NCBI GenBank assembly: GCA_947502885.1
Contig: CANNBP010000001.1
Coordinates: 1 to 64,000 of the forward strand
Length of the DNA: 64,000 bases
Direction: 5' to 3'
DNA from: an uncultured Aquimarina sp.
GTDB lineage: Bacteria; Bacteroidota; Bacteroidia; Flavobacteriales; Flavobacteriaceae
Shown here in pieces: positions 8,148 through 18,203 of the stretch. The notes under the pieces were generated by a model. It saw nothing but the letters and a program-made list of their open reading frames with translations, did not search any database and had not been told where the DNA came from. Both the position numbers and the translations under genes were made by a program. Each line of letters starts with the position of its first letter. Position 1 is the stretch's first letter.

Positions 8148-8903
8148 ATGTTGACAAAAAGGATTATACCCTGTCTTGATATTAAAAATGGTAGAACAGT
8201 TAAAGGAGTTAATTTTGTTGATTTACGTGATGCAGGAGATCCTGTAGAGTTGGCACAAATTTATTCTGAAACTGGAGCAGATGAATTAGTTTTTTTGGAT
8301 ATTTCTGCAACAGAAGAGAGACGAAAAACCTTGGCAAATTTAGTATTACGAGTTGCCGAAAAAGTAAATATTCCATTTACAGTAGGAGGAGGGATTTCTT
8401 CAATAGAAGATGTAGATATTTTATTGCAAAATGGTGCTGATAAAGTATCAATAAACTCTTCTGCTGTGAAAAATCCACAATTGATAAATGATTTATCAGG
8501 TAAGTTCGGTAGTCAATGTATTACCGTAGCTATCGATGCTAAACAAATTGATGGTCAGTGGATCGTGCATTTAGTTGGAGGTAAAGTTCCTACAGAACTT
8601 AATTTGTTTGAATGGGCTAAGGAGGTAGAAGAGCGTGGAGCAGGAGAGATTTTGTTTACTTCTATGGATAATGATGGTACTAAAGATGGTTTTGCTAATC
8701 TGGCGTTGGCAAGATTATCAGAAGAATTGAATATACCGATTATTGCATCTGGAGGAGCTGGGAATATGCAACACTTTGTAGATACTTTTAAAGCAGGGAA
8801 AGCAGATGCTGCGCTAGCCGCAAGCGTATTTCATTTTAAAGAAATAGAAATAAAAGATTTAAAACAAGAATTACAAAATAATGAAATCCCGGTACGATTA
8901 TAG
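8148..8903 (+). CDS. hisF: Imidazole glycerol phosphate synthase, cyclase subunit
   Basis: TIM barrel of 251 residues that uses the ammonia made by HisH to turn PRFAR into imidazole glycerol phosphate and AICAR. Both catalytic Asp regions are present: [19 protein letters not shown] (Asp11 equivalent) and [14 protein letters not shown] (Asp130 equivalent). The phosphate-binding loops FTVGGGISS and [13 protein letters not shown] and the motif [13 protein letters not shown] are typical. AICAR produced here returns to purine synthesis. Confidence 0.96.
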   Translation: MLTKRIIPCLDIKNGRTVKGVNFVDLRDAGDPVELAQIYSETGADELVFLDISATEERRKTLANLVLRVAEKVNIPFTVGGGISSIEDVDILLQNGADKVSINSSAVKNPQLINDLSGKFGSQCITVAIDAKQIDGQWIVHLVGGKVPTELNLFEWAKEVEERGAGEILFTSMDNDGTKDGFANLALARLSEELNIPIIASGGAGNMQHFVDTFKAGKADAALAASVFHFKEIEIKDLKQELQNNEIPVRL

Positions 8904-9015
8904 TTTGATTTCATAAAAAATAATAACAGCTTAAAACCTTAACAATATAGTACGTGGATCCGTTTTTATAAAAAAAAGAAAACGTGCTTAAAAAATAAAT
9001 ATTTGAACATTGATC

Positions 9016-9612
9016 ATGAAAATAGATTTCAACAAAAGTCAAGACGGACTTATACCAGCAATAATACAAGATGTTTCAACAAAAAACGTACTTATGCTTG
9101 GGTACATGAACAAAGAGGCTTATGATAAAACAATCGAAACAAATAAGGTGACTTTTTTTAGTCGATCAAAACAAAGACTTTGGACAAAGGGCGAAGAAAG
9201 CGGCAATTTTTTAAATCTTGTTGCTATAAAAAATGATTGTGATCAAGATACATTATTGATAACTGTCGACCCTGTTGGTCCTACATGTCACAAAGGAACA
9301 GATACTTGTTGGGCAGAAGATAATTACCAATCTTTTGGGTTTTTGTCAACTTTAGAAGAGGTTATAAAAGATCGAAAAGAAAATAAAGATGATGAAAAGT
9401 CGTATGTAGCATCATTGTTTAGAAAAGGAATTAATAAGATCGCTCAAAAAGTAGGAGAAGAGGCTGTAGAAGTGGTTATTGAAGCAAAAGATAATGATGA
9501 AAAATTATTTCTAGATGAAAGTGCAGATTTATTGTTTCATTATTTGATATTGTTACAGGCTAAAGGCTATAAATTGAATGATATCGTAGAAGTTTTGAAA
9601 TCAAGAGGATAA
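9016..9612 (+). CDS. hisIE: Bifunctional phosphoribosyl-AMP cyclohydrolase / phosphoribosyl-ATP pyrophosphatase
   Basis: Fused HisI-HisE of 198 residues, catalysing pathway steps 3 and 2. The N-terminal cyclohydrolase (about 1-110) shows MLGYMNKEAYDKT, FFSRSKQRLWTKGEESGN and the metal-binding NDCDQDTLLITVDPVGPTC plus HKGTDTC. The C-terminal pyrophosphatase (about 112-198) is an all-alpha MazG-like domain with INKIAQKVGEEAVEVVIEAKD. An in-frame TTG at 9010 exists, but ATG 9016 is preferred. It is the last gene of the his operon; no clear terminator follows before the next start at 9712. Confidence 0.95.
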   Translation: MKIDFNKSQDGLIPAIIQDVSTKNVLMLGYMNKEAYDKTIETNKVTFFSRSKQRLWTKGEESGNFLNLVAIKNDCDQDTLLITVDPVGPTCHKGTDTCWAEDNYQSFGFLSTLEEVIKDRKENKDDEKSYVASLFRKGINKIAQKVGEEAVEVVIEAKDNDEKLFLDESADLLFHYLILLQAKGYKLNDIVEVLKSRG

Positions 9613-9711
9613 AACAAAAATATTGTTGCTGTAGTTGCAGTAAAAACAATGCGTTTGTTTCTGAATTATTAAGATTTATTTAATAATTTTGATGCCTTAA
9701 ATCAATCAATT

Positions 9712-12489
9712 TTGAAAACGACAAAAAAGCAACTAGAGTTTTTGGGGAAACGGCTAGTTATTTTAGGAGTCTTTTTATTATCGTGTTATCAATCGTATGC
9801 ACAATGTAATCAAGTACAAACTATTACTTTATGTGATATTACTACTATTGATTTTGATAATAACTTAGAACCTGATGGAATCATTAACCTGTATAATGAA
9901 ACAGGAACAACCTTAGCGGATGGTACATGGTCTACATCCTTAAATAATAGTATTGTTTTAGATCAGGCAACAGGAAATTTAGCAGTTTGGGAATTAAGGG
10001 ACTCATCGACAGACACTACAGGTTACACGTTTGAACTGTCAAATAATACATGTGGATCGGATCCAGCTATGACTGTTACTTTGATTGTAGGACCTTATTC
10101 AGGAATAGCTTTACCTCCTGATGATGATGATATCAATTACTATATATGTAGCGGGGATCTTTTTCCATTGAATTTATCAACTGTATTGGTTTCAAATAGT
10201 AAAATTCCTGTTGCTCATATTAATGGGACATGGGAATTAGCAACGGGAGTGCCAACTTTGCAAATGAGTTTTTTACTATCTCAGAATCTTTTTAATGCTG
10301 ATGTAGCTTACCAGCCAGGACTTCCTAGAGTAGATCAAGATGTATATGAATTAGTATATACTGTTCCAGGATTAATGCCTTGTAGCCCAGATTCTAAAAC
10401 CTTTGTGAAGATATCTGTTGTGCGTCAAGTTTTTGCTGGTGAACCTGCAGCAATAGAAATATGTGAAAATGAAATTTTGGCAGGTGATTATGATGCTGAT
10501 ATAAATGTAAAGGATGACCCTTATTTGGTGGGAGAAGATATTGAGGGATATTGGAACGACGAATTAAATGGTGTTGGTAATAATCTTAATATTAATATAA
10601 AAGATTTATATACTACTCTTATTGATAATGGCAATAATCAAAGATTTGGTTGTAAAACTTATGAATATACATATACTGTAGAAAAAAGATCAGTCGTATG
10701 TCAGGATGATGCGTCTACTGTGAGTTTTAAAATATTTGAAGCTCTAAGACAGTTTCAACAAGTTGATTTTCCGGAATTATGCCCAGGTAAGGTTGAAAAC
10801 CCACCTGTTATAGTAAAATTATACGATCTTTTAGGGTTTGAGAATGGATTCATTTATGAAGGAAAGAAGTATACGCATTGGGAGTTTATATCTGGACCTA
10901 GTAATTTAGGATTAGTTTCTAAGCGTTCAAATAACCTAGCAATAACTGATTTGAGATGTATTGAAGATCCTGCACCAGACGAAGGTTTGGCTCCGCCTTA
11001 TTATGATCCAGAAGGATCAGTTAATATTACAGGTGCAAGACCGGGGGACTATAGATTTAGGTTTTATGTGTGCTCTGATATTGTAGGTTGCGAAGAAAAT
11101 ATATGCCCGGATTTAGAAACAGAGGTTGTTTTGCGAATTTTTGCAGAAGATCATGCTGGAGAAAATACTACTGTTAATGTTTGTGAATCGGTAGGAACTG
11201 TGGATCTAAGAAGCTTGATGAATACTAATGGCTTAGATGCCATAGCAACAACAGGTACATGGACTAATGGTGCTGGAGATATAGTAGATAATACGTTTAA
11301 TTTTCCTGATGTAACCTATCCACAAAGCTTTGATTTTACCTATGCAACTTTGAATGCAAATGGATGCGCGGATAGTGCAGATTTAACATTGAATATAAGT
11401 AAATTAACAGATGCAGGAGAGGACGGGAGTGCAACAATTTGCTCTGATAATTTGACAATAACACTTTTTGATGTTTTAGGAGGTAACCCAGATACAACAG
11501 GAAGTTGGGTTGGGCCTTTTGGGTATAACTCAGAGGGTGATCATTTAGGTGTTTTTGATGTTGCTGATACGATGTTACCAATTCTTGGAGAAGGTGTTTA
11601 TACGTATACTGTACCTGGTAATGTGGGGTGTGGCGACGATGATACAGCTACTGTTACGATTTCGATCGTAAACCCTGTTGAGATTGGAAAAGATAGAAGC
11701 GAAACATTTTGTAAACTAGATGGTAGAGTTAATTTGTATTCTCTGTTAGATAGAGATACTCCACGTACTGGAGTTTTTGAAGACACAGAAAACACGCTAG
11801 CTTTGGGAGTAGATGGTGTTTTAGAATTTGAAACACTCACCAACGATATATACGATTTTAGATATGTGATCAGTAATGCATTACCATGTGATGAATCATC
11901 GCTTATCGTATCAGTTCAGATTGTTGATTTGCCAGTTCCTAATGTACCAGAACAGGAGTTCTGTATTTTAGATGCTAAGCATTTAGAAGATATAGAAGTT
12001 GATGTCTTAAATTATAATTGGTATGATAAGTTTGAAAGCGAAACACCAATTATTGATAATCCATTACTTTTTGATGATCAAGTCTACTATATTGCTAGTG
12101 TAGATGCTGATAATTGTGAGTCAGAAAGATTAGAGGTGAAAATTACGATTCTTAATACCGGAGAGAAATTCAAAAATGGAGATTTGTGCACACTAGATTT
12201 TCAGGATGGTGTTTCTCCTAATGGAGATGCACAAAATGATACATTCGATCTTTTAATTGACGAGGTTTATAATATTCCTGAAGCATTTCCTGATTTTGAT
12301 TTAAAGATATATAACCGTTATGGTAGTCTTGTCTATGAAGGAAATATTAATACCGAAGAATTTAGAGGAAGTGGCAACGTTTCTTCAAGTCTAGGAGATG
12401 ACCTCTCTTCTGGTACATATTTCTACATTTTCACACCAAATTTTGAAAACAATTTACCAATACAAGGTAGTTTTTACCTAAGCAGATAA
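9712..12489 (+). CDS. T9SS type B cargo protein (gliding-motility C-terminal domain)
   Basis: Secreted surface protein of 925 residues. The N-terminal signal peptide (about 1-30) ends in SYAQ. The long middle part is Cys-poor beta-rich sequence in repeated modules of about 90-100 residues (recurrent GTWTN/GSWVG and FTYATLN/YTYTVPG turns), typical of adhesin-like Ig folds. The C-terminal 100 residues start with FQDGVSPNGDAQNDTFDL and contain LKIYNRYGSLVYEG and LSSGTYFYIF, which match the CHU_C/gliding C-terminal (type B) sorting domain. No in-frame ATG precedes the signal peptide, so TTG 9712 is the likely start. The next genes encode a PorP/SprF-like protein and an OmpA protein, a partnership known to export type B cargo. 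Ligand unknown. Confidence 0.85.
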   Translation: MKTTKKQLEFLGKRLVILGVFLLSCYQSYAQCNQVQTITLCDITTIDFDNNLEPDGIINLYNETGTTLADGTWSTSLNNSIVLDQATGNLAVWELRDSSTDTTGYTFELSNNTCGSDPAMTVTLIVGPYSGIALPPDDDDINYYICSGDLFPLNLSTVLVSNSKIPVAHINGTWELATGVPTLQMSFLLSQNLFNADVAYQPGLPRVDQDVYELVYTVPGLMPCSPDSKTFVKISVVRQVFAGEPAAIEICENEILAGDYDADINVKDDPYLVGEDIEGYWNDELNGVGNNLNINIKDLYTTLIDNGNNQRFGCKTYEYTYTVEKRSVVCQDDASTVSFKIFEALRQFQQVDFPELCPGKVENPPVIVKLYDLLGFENGFIYEGKKYTHWEFISGPSNLGLVSKRSNNLAITDLRCIEDPAPDEGLAPPYYDPEGSVNITGARPGDYRFRFYVCSDIVGCEENICPDLETEVVLRIFAEDHAGENTTVNVCESVGTVDLRSLMNTNGLDAIATTGTWTNGAGDIVDNTFNFPDVTYPQSFDFTYATLNANGCADSADLTLNISKLTDAGEDGSATICSDNLTITLFDVLGGNPDTTGSWVGPFGYNSEGDHLGVFDVADTMLPILGEGVYTYTVPGNVGCGDDDTATVTISIVNPVEIGKDRSETFCKLDGRVNLYSLLDRDTPRTGVFEDTENTLALGVDGVLEFETLTNDIYDFRYVISNALPCDESSLIVSVQIVDLPVPNVPEQEFCILDAKHLEDIEVDVLNYNWYDKFESETPIIDNPLLFDDQVYYIASVDADNCESERLEVKITILNTGEKFKNGDLCTLDFQDGVSPNGDAQNDTFDLLIDEVYNIPEAFPDFDLKIYNRYGSLVYEGNINTEEFRGSGNVSSSLGDDLSSGTYFYIFTPNFENNLPIQGSFYLSR

Positions 12490-12493
12490 AATA

Positions 12494-13411
12494 ATGAAGT
12501 TAAAATTAATTTTTATTCTAACTGTAGTTTTCTGCTCGGTAACGTATGCCCAGCAGGAACCACAATATTCGCAGTACATGTATAACATGAGTACTGTGAA
12601 TCCAGCATATGCAACAGGACAAAGTGGCTTGATATCAACAGGGCTTTTATTTAGAAAGCAATGGACAGGTATAGAAGGATCTCCGCAAACCGCTAATTTG
12701 TTTGCTAATATACCTTTAAGCAATAAAATTGAAATAAGTGCTAATTATGTAAACGATAGGATTGGAGATGCTATTCCCGTTAAAAATGATTATTTCAATG
12801 TTGACTTTGCATACGTAACTAAGATTTCTGATCAGGCTAAGTTATCGTATGGTCTAAAAACTGGTATTAATAATTTTAGTATAGACCCATCTTCTTCTGA
12901 TGTTGCATCGGATCCTTCTTTTGCAGACAATACGTCTAAAACTCAATTAAATATTGGAGCAGGAATATATTTGTTTACGCATAATTTTTATGCAGGTGTA
13001 TCTTCGCCAAATTTGTTACCTAGCAATGTAGATATTGATGGAATCGGAGTTGCAGAAACTAAAACTCATATTTATGGAGTTTTAGGATATGTAGTGGATA
13101 TTGCGACAGAAGTGAAATTAAAACCTTCAACAGTAATTAAGCAAGTTATAGATTCTCCTATAACATTTGATTTTTCGTTAAACTCATTGATTTATGATAA
13201 ATTTGAACTAGGAGTTTCCTATAGATTTACTGATTCTTTTATTGCATTGGCTGGTTTTAATATTACGCAAAACTTAAAAATAGGATATTCGTACGATTTC
13301 AGTGTAAGTGAATTAAGTGGTTATAATGATGGAAGTCATGAAATAGTACTACTATTTAATTTTGACCTACTTAACTTTAGTAATAAATATTCTTCACCAA
13401 GATTTTTCTAG
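12494..13411 (+). CDS. PorP/SprF family type IX secretion outer-membrane protein
   Basis: This 305-residue beta-barrel protein has a signal peptide cleaved near VTYA/QQ. The family signature follows at once: QEPQYSQYMYNMSTVNPAYATGQSG, then FRKQWTGIEGSPQT. SprF-like proteins in this family are needed for surface export of specific type B C-terminal-domain cargo, here probably the 925-residue protein encoded 4 bp upstream. The gene ends at TAG 13409-13411, directly abutting the ATG of the OmpA gene, so translation is probably coupled. Confidence 0.9.
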   Translation: MKLKLIFILTVVFCSVTYAQQEPQYSQYMYNMSTVNPAYATGQSGLISTGLLFRKQWTGIEGSPQTANLFANIPLSNKIEISANYVNDRIGDAIPVKNDYFNVDFAYVTKISDQAKLSYGLKTGINNFSIDPSSSDVASDPSFADNTSKTQLNIGAGIYLFTHNFYAGVSSPNLLPSNVDIDGIGVAETKTHIYGVLGYVVDIATEVKLKPSTVIKQVIDSPITFDFSLNSLIYDKFELGVSYRFTDSFIALAGFNITQNLKIGYSYDFSVSELSGYNDGSHEIVLLFNFDLLNFSNKYSSPRFF

Positions 13412-15514
13412 ATGATAAAGACTAAGATAACACTTCTACTAATTGTATTAATTACTCAATTAGCTTTTTCTCAGAAAAAGACTAGAGCAGATCGTTTTTT
13501 TGATAAAGGAGACTATATAAATGCAGCGTTACAATATGAAGAAGATTTGAATCGAGAAGGATATTCTAAGCATATTCTTAACAATATTTCTACATCATAT
13601 TATAATACTTTTCAATTTAAGAATGCCTATAGGTACTTAAAAATACTTACGTCGGGTAAGTTTTATGAAAGCGATAAGACATATGATAATAAGTATAATT
13701 TTTTGATGTATCAAGTGCTTTCTGCCTTAGGAAAATATGAGAGATCATTAGAATACCTTGCTACATATAATACTAATATTGGTATTACAGATTTTAACAA
13801 ACCTGATGCTATTGCTACTATAGAAGATTTTAAATTAAAAGATGATGATTATACAATTGATAAGGTTGTCTTTAATTCTGATGCATCAGAATTTGGAGCA
13901 GTAAAAAGAGATAGTGTAGTTTATTTCACTACCGATAGAAGTCCTTTTAGTCCTTTGGATAAGAAGTATAAATGGACACATCGCCCTTTTTTGGATATTT
14001 ATAAGGTAAAAGTAGATCGTAATAATAAACCCGTTTCTGAGATTGAAGCTATTTTTAAAGAGATTAACTCTAAGTTACATGAAGGAAACTTTTGTTTTAC
14101 CTCAGATGGAAATACATTGTACCTATCAAAAAGTAATTCAGAAAAAGGGAAGAAAAAGTTTGATAGCATAAGAAATAACTCGATTCATTTGTATAAAGCG
14201 ATCAAAACAGATGGTAAATGGTCTAAGCCCGAAAAATTAGAGTTTAATGATGTAAATTATTCTATTGAACATCCTTCGTTAAGTGAAGATGATAACACAT
14301 TGTATTTTAGTTCAAATATGCCAGGAGGTTATGGTAGTTTTGATATTTATTCAGTTGCGATAGACGAGGATGGAGCTTTTGGTAACCCAACGAATTTAGG
14401 ACCTGAAATTAATACAACTCAAAGAGAACAGTTCCCTTTTGTATCAAAAGAAGGACACTTATTTTTTTCGTCAAATGGGCATTTAGGGTTGGGAATGATG
14501 GATATCTTTGTTTCTGAACTAAGAAGAGGTGAGTTAACTCGGCCAATTAATTTAGGAGCTCCTATTAACTCTAGTTATGATGATTTTTCGCTAAGTTATT
14601 ATAATGAAACAAAAGGTTTTTTTGCTTCTAATCGGTCTAAAAAAGGTGATGATATTTATGCTTTTGATCAAATAGGAGATATTTTCCCAAGAGAGTATAT
14701 GGCTCGTTTTGAGGTTCGAGATTATACTACTGATAATTACATTAAGAATTCAGATGTTGTTTTGTTTGATACAGATAAACAAAAGGTGTATGAGAATAAA
14801 TTAGATTCGATTGCAGGTTTTGATTTAAAACTTTTTCCGGGAAGATATGATTTTAAAGCTGCGGCTCAAGGATATAAAACAAGAATTAAGCCCGTGTTGG
14901 TTAAAGAAAAAGATGAAGCGGTTTATGTGATTTATTTGGATAGAGAAACGGATGATAATGAAATTACAGAAGCCCAAAGAGATAGATCAAAAAACAATAA
15001 TAAAAATACAGAGAGTGCTAGTACAAATGAAGAAAATAGCAATACCAGTACTAGTAGTAAAGAAAAGATAAAGGAAACAGAAATAACAAAGATAAAGTTA
15101 AGAGAAATGCTTCTTGCGGATAAAGATGGACCTCCGGTAATTGAGAAAAATGGGAAGCTTTATTTTGATATGCCACCCATCTATTTTGATTATGATAAGT
15201 GGAATATACGCTCAGATTCAAAAAAGGTATTGGATAAATTAGCTTTAAAATTAGAGCGATATAAAACAGTATATATAGAAATAAGTTCGCATACCGATAG
15301 TAGGGGGACAGATTCTTATAATCAGGTTTTATCTACCAAAAGAGCAGAATCTACTCGTAACTACTTAGCTTTGGTTGGTTATGTAAATGCAAGAAGAATG
15401 AAATTCGTGGGATTTGGTGAATCGCAACCTCTTATTGATTGTGATACCAAAACGTGTACAGAAGAAGATCATCAAACCAACAGAAGAAGCGAGTTTGAGA
15501 TTGTGAAATTTTAA
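13412..15514 (+). CDS. OmpA-family protein with TPR and PD40 repeats
   Basis: A 700-residue exported protein. A signal peptide (ends near AFSQ) is followed by a TPR-like helical region (about 25-140, YINAALQYEEDL and related). WD40-like PD40 beta-propeller repeats come next (about 150-420; HPSLSEDDNTLYFSSNMPGG and QFPFVSKEGHLFFSSNG), then a carboxypeptidase-regulatory-like domain (about 430-510). A low-complexity Asn/Ser/Thr linker leads to the OmpA peptidoglycan-binding domain (about 590-700, IEISSHTDSRGTDSYNQVLS ... NRRSEFEI). PorE-like proteins with this layout link T9SS-associated outer-membrane proteins to the cell wall. It starts at the base after the PorP/SprF stop, so the three genes form a cassette. 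Confidence 0.9.
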   Translation: MIKTKITLLLIVLITQLAFSQKKTRADRFFDKGDYINAALQYEEDLNREGYSKHILNNISTSYYNTFQFKNAYRYLKILTSGKFYESDKTYDNKYNFLMYQVLSALGKYERSLEYLATYNTNIGITDFNKPDAIATIEDFKLKDDDYTIDKVVFNSDASEFGAVKRDSVVYFTTDRSPFSPLDKKYKWTHRPFLDIYKVKVDRNNKPVSEIEAIFKEINSKLHEGNFCFTSDGNTLYLSKSNSEKGKKKFDSIRNNSIHLYKAIKTDGKWSKPEKLEFNDVNYSIEHPSLSEDDNTLYFSSNMPGGYGSFDIYSVAIDEDGAFGNPTNLGPEINTTQREQFPFVSKEGHLFFSSNGHLGLGMMDIFVSELRRGELTRPINLGAPINSSYDDFSLSYYNETKGFFASNRSKKGDDIYAFDQIGDIFPREYMARFEVRDYTTDNYIKNSDVVLFDTDKQKVYENKLDSIAGFDLKLFPGRYDFKAAAQGYKTRIKPVLVKEKDEAVYVIYLDRETDDNEITEAQRDRSKNNNKNTESASTNEENSNTSTSSKEKIKETEITKIKLREMLLADKDGPPVIEKNGKLYFDMPPIYFDYDKWNIRSDSKKVLDKLALKLERYKTVYIEISSHTDSRGTDSYNQVLSTKRAESTRNYLALVGYVNARRMKFVGFGESQPLIDCDTKTCTEEDHQTNRRSEFEIVKF

Positions 15515-15540
15515 GTTGACATTAATTAGAGATATCATGG

Positions 15541-15966
15541 ATGTTTCAATACGAGGCTATTGCTATTCATGATAAAGCTTATGTAAGAGGAGTGAATATT
15601 ACTAATAATTATTTCAACGCAATACACGGTAGTAATTCTAATGAAGTTATAAAGGGAATACATCTTTTTGATGAAGATGGAAATGTTGAAAGAACAATAG
15701 GTTATGCCCCTAATCATGCTATTTTACTTGGTGATGTTAGAGGAATGACTATTACCGATTCGTATTTTATTAATTGGATAAAAAACCCGATTTACCATTT
15801 TGTAGAAACGGTTGACGGTAAAAAAATCTACAAAGCAGAAGGGGTAAATGTAAATATGTGTACCTGGAAAAATGTAAGATTTAATTATCCTATAATTAAT
15901 GATACACCTCTTAATAGTGTGATAAATAATCCTCCTTCAGATCTTACTAAGCCTTATGCACCTTAA
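15541..15966 (+). pseudogene. C-terminal fragment of a parallel beta-helix protein
   Basis: The frame encodes 141 residues with no signal peptide. GVNITNNYFNAIHGSNS, KGIHLFDEDGN and GMTITDSYFINW are turns of a right-handed parallel beta-helix (NosD/pectate-lyase-like repeats). A complete protein of this kind would be several hundred residues with an export signal, so this looks like the surviving 3' end of a larger gene. The frame is open back to about 15526, where a TAA stop precedes it. It starts only about 25 bp after the OmpA stop. It could also be a short real protein, but exported beta-helix proteins of this size are rare. Confidence 0.5.
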
Positions 15967-16068
15967 TAGATCCTATTTTATGAGAGTTTAATGTTATGGT
16001 ACATTGTTTTATTAAGTTTTGAAAAAGTAAGTTTAAACATTTGTAGAATATTCTCATCTACTAAATAA

Positions 16069-16100
16069 TTGTTTTCTAATAAATTAAATTGTACTTTTGC
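16069..16100 (+). promoter_or_regulatory. Promoter of rpsA
   Basis: TTG at 16069-16071, a 21-bp spacer and TACTTTTG at 16093-16100 match the Bacteroidota -33/-7 consensus (TTG, TAnnTTTG) fully. The 5' leader to the rpsA ATG would be about 110 nt, long enough for autoregulation by S1. Confidence 0.65.
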
Positions 16101-16215
16101 ACTCCTTTTTAGCGGGTAAGAGAATTAAAAAGGGATCAATTTAATTTAAATTAATACTTCTGTATAATTTTCGCATTGATTCTCAATAATATACAGGATA
16201 CAAATTTTATCTTCA

Positions 16216-18036
16216 ATGTCTGAAGAAACAAAAAACACAGATGTTAAGGATGTAGAGACTCCAGTAGTAGCTGAGACTCCTCAACAAGCAAATCCTGAAC
16301 AATTTTTAAAAGAATTTAACTGGCACAACTACGAAGAGGGTATAGACCCTATCGCAGATTCTAAACTTGAAGAGTTTGAGAAATTAGTGGCAGAAAATTT
16401 CGTCGATACTTTAAATGATGAAGTAGTAGAAGGAACTGTAATAAATATTACTGATCGTGATGCTATTATCGACATTAATGCTAAAAGTGAAGGTGTAATT
16501 TCATTAAATGAATTTCGTTACAACCCTAACTTAGCAGTAGGTGACAAAGTAGAAGTTTTAATTGATGTGCGTGAAGATGCTACAGGTCAATTAATCTTAT
16601 CTCACCGTAAAGCTCGTGTAATCAAAGCATGGGATAGAGTTAATGGTGCACACGATACTGGAGAAATCGTTAACGGTTTTGTAAAGTGTAGAACCAAAGG
16701 AGGTATGATCGTGGATGTATTTGGTATTGAAGCTTTCTTACCAGGTTCTCAAATTGATGTGAAGCCAATCCGTGATTATGATGCTTATGTTGGAAAAACA
16801 ATGGAATTTAAAGTGGTTAAAATTAACCATGAATTCAAAAATGTTGTTGTTTCTCACAAAGCGCTTATCGAAGCAGATATCGAAGAGCAGAAAAAAGAAA
16901 TTATCGGTCAATTAGAAAAAGGTCAAGTATTAGAAGGTACTGTAAAGAATGTTACTTCTTATGGTGTATTCGTTGATCTTGGAGGAGTTGATGGATTAGT
17001 TCATATTACAGATCTTTCTTGGTCTAGAATTAATCACCCGAATGAGATTGTAGAATTAGATCAAAAATTAAACGTAGTTATCTTAGACTTTGATGAGGCT
17101 AAAACACGTATTCAATTAGGTCTTAAGCAATTGAAACCACATCCATGGGAAGCTCTTGATAAAGAACTTAAAGTTGGTGACAAAGTAAAAGGTAAAGTAG
17201 TTGTAATCGCTGATTACGGTGCGTTTATTGAAGTTGAAGAAGGTGTTGAAGGATTGATACACGTTTCTGAAATGTCTTGGTCTACTCACTTACGTTCTGC
17301 CCAAGACTTTGTTAAAGTTGGAGATCAAGTAGAGGCTGTTATTCTTACTTTAGATAGAGAAGAACGTAAAATGTCTCTTGGTATTAAGCAATTAACTCCA
17401 GATCCTTGGACTGATATTACTGCTAAATACCCAGTAGGATCTAGACATAGTGGTATCGTACGTAACTTTACAAACTTTGGTGTATTTGTTGAATTAGAAG
17501 AAGGAATCGATGGGTTAATTTATATCTCTGACCTTTCTTGGACTAAGAAAATTAAGCACCCATCTGACTTTACTAATGTAGGAGATACTTTAGAAGTAGT
17601 TGTTCTAGAATTAGATGTTGATGGACGTAAGTTAAGTCTTGGTCATAAACAAACTGAAGAAAATCCTTGGGATAAATATGAAACTGAATTTGCTTTAGGT
17701 ACTAAGCATACTGCAAAAATCAGTGATATTGTTGACAAAGGAGCAACTATAGACTTTAACGAAGACATTATTGCTTTTGTACCTTCTCGTCACCTTGAAA
17801 AAGAAGACGGTAACAAATTAGGTAAAGGTGATGAGGCAGAGTTCCAAATCATTGAATTCAATAAAGAATTCAAAAGAGTTGTAGCTTCTCATACAGCTTT
17901 ATTTAAAGAAGAAGAGGCTAAAATCGTTAAACAAGCTGCGAAGAAAGCTGCTACAAGTTCAGCAGAAAAAACTACGCTTGGTGATATCGATGCATTAGCA
18001 GATCTTAAAGCTAAAATGGAAAAAGGAGGGAACTAG
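16216..18036 (+). CDS. rpsA: 30S ribosomal protein S1
   Basis: A 606-residue protein with six S1 (OB-fold) RNA-binding repeats, at about 68-131, 149-214, 235-303, 320-388, 405-473 and 495-560. Repeats three to five carry the classic pattern GxVxxxxxxGxFVxLxxxxxGLxHxSxxSW (for example TSYGVFVDL then GLVHITDLSW). The first two and last repeats are more divergent, as in bacterial S1. The N-terminus is acidic and the C-terminus ends in an Ala/Lys-rich tail. S1 brings mRNA to the 30S subunit; Bacteroidota use weak Shine-Dalgarno sequences, so unfolding of mRNA by S1 is likely important. The gene is monocistronic, with its own promoter and terminator. Confidence 0.96.
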   Translation: MSEETKNTDVKDVETPVVAETPQQANPEQFLKEFNWHNYEEGIDPIADSKLEEFEKLVAENFVDTLNDEVVEGTVINITDRDAIIDINAKSEGVISLNEFRYNPNLAVGDKVEVLIDVREDATGQLILSHRKARVIKAWDRVNGAHDTGEIVNGFVKCRTKGGMIVDVFGIEAFLPGSQIDVKPIRDYDAYVGKTMEFKVVKINHEFKNVVVSHKALIEADIEEQKKEIIGQLEKGQVLEGTVKNVTSYGVFVDLGGVDGLVHITDLSWSRINHPNEIVELDQKLNVVILDFDEAKTRIQLGLKQLKPHPWEALDKELKVGDKVKGKVVVIADYGAFIEVEEGVEGLIHVSEMSWSTHLRSAQDFVKVGDQVEAVILTLDREERKMSLGIKQLTPDPWTDITAKYPVGSRHSGIVRNFTNFGVFVELEEGIDGLIYISDLSWTKKIKHPSDFTNVGDTLEVVVLELDVDGRKLSLGHKQTEENPWDKYETEFALGTKHTAKISDIVDKGATIDFNEDIIAFVPSRHLEKEDGNKLGKGDEAEFQIIEFNKEFKRVVASHTALFKEEEAKIVKQAAKKAATSSAEKTTLGDIDALADLKAKMEKGGN

Positions 18037-18064
18037 TTCTTAACTTTTTAATATAATGATAAAT

Positions 18065-18097
18065 AAAGACCGTTCTTTTGAACGGTCTTTTGTTTTT
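18065..18097 (+). terminator. rpsA intrinsic terminator
   Basis: AAAGACCGTTC, loop TTTT, GAACGGTCTTT: an 11-bp perfect stem (18065-18090) followed by TGTTTTTT. It lies 28 bp after the rpsA stop codon. Confidence 0.9.
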
Positions 18098-18203
18098 TGA
18101 ATATATTTAAACATGTAAGTAAAAAGAATATAGTTTTTATATTATTGTTTTTGTGTGGGAACTTTTGTGACAATGAAAAGGACTAAATAAAGGATCAAAT
18201 GAG

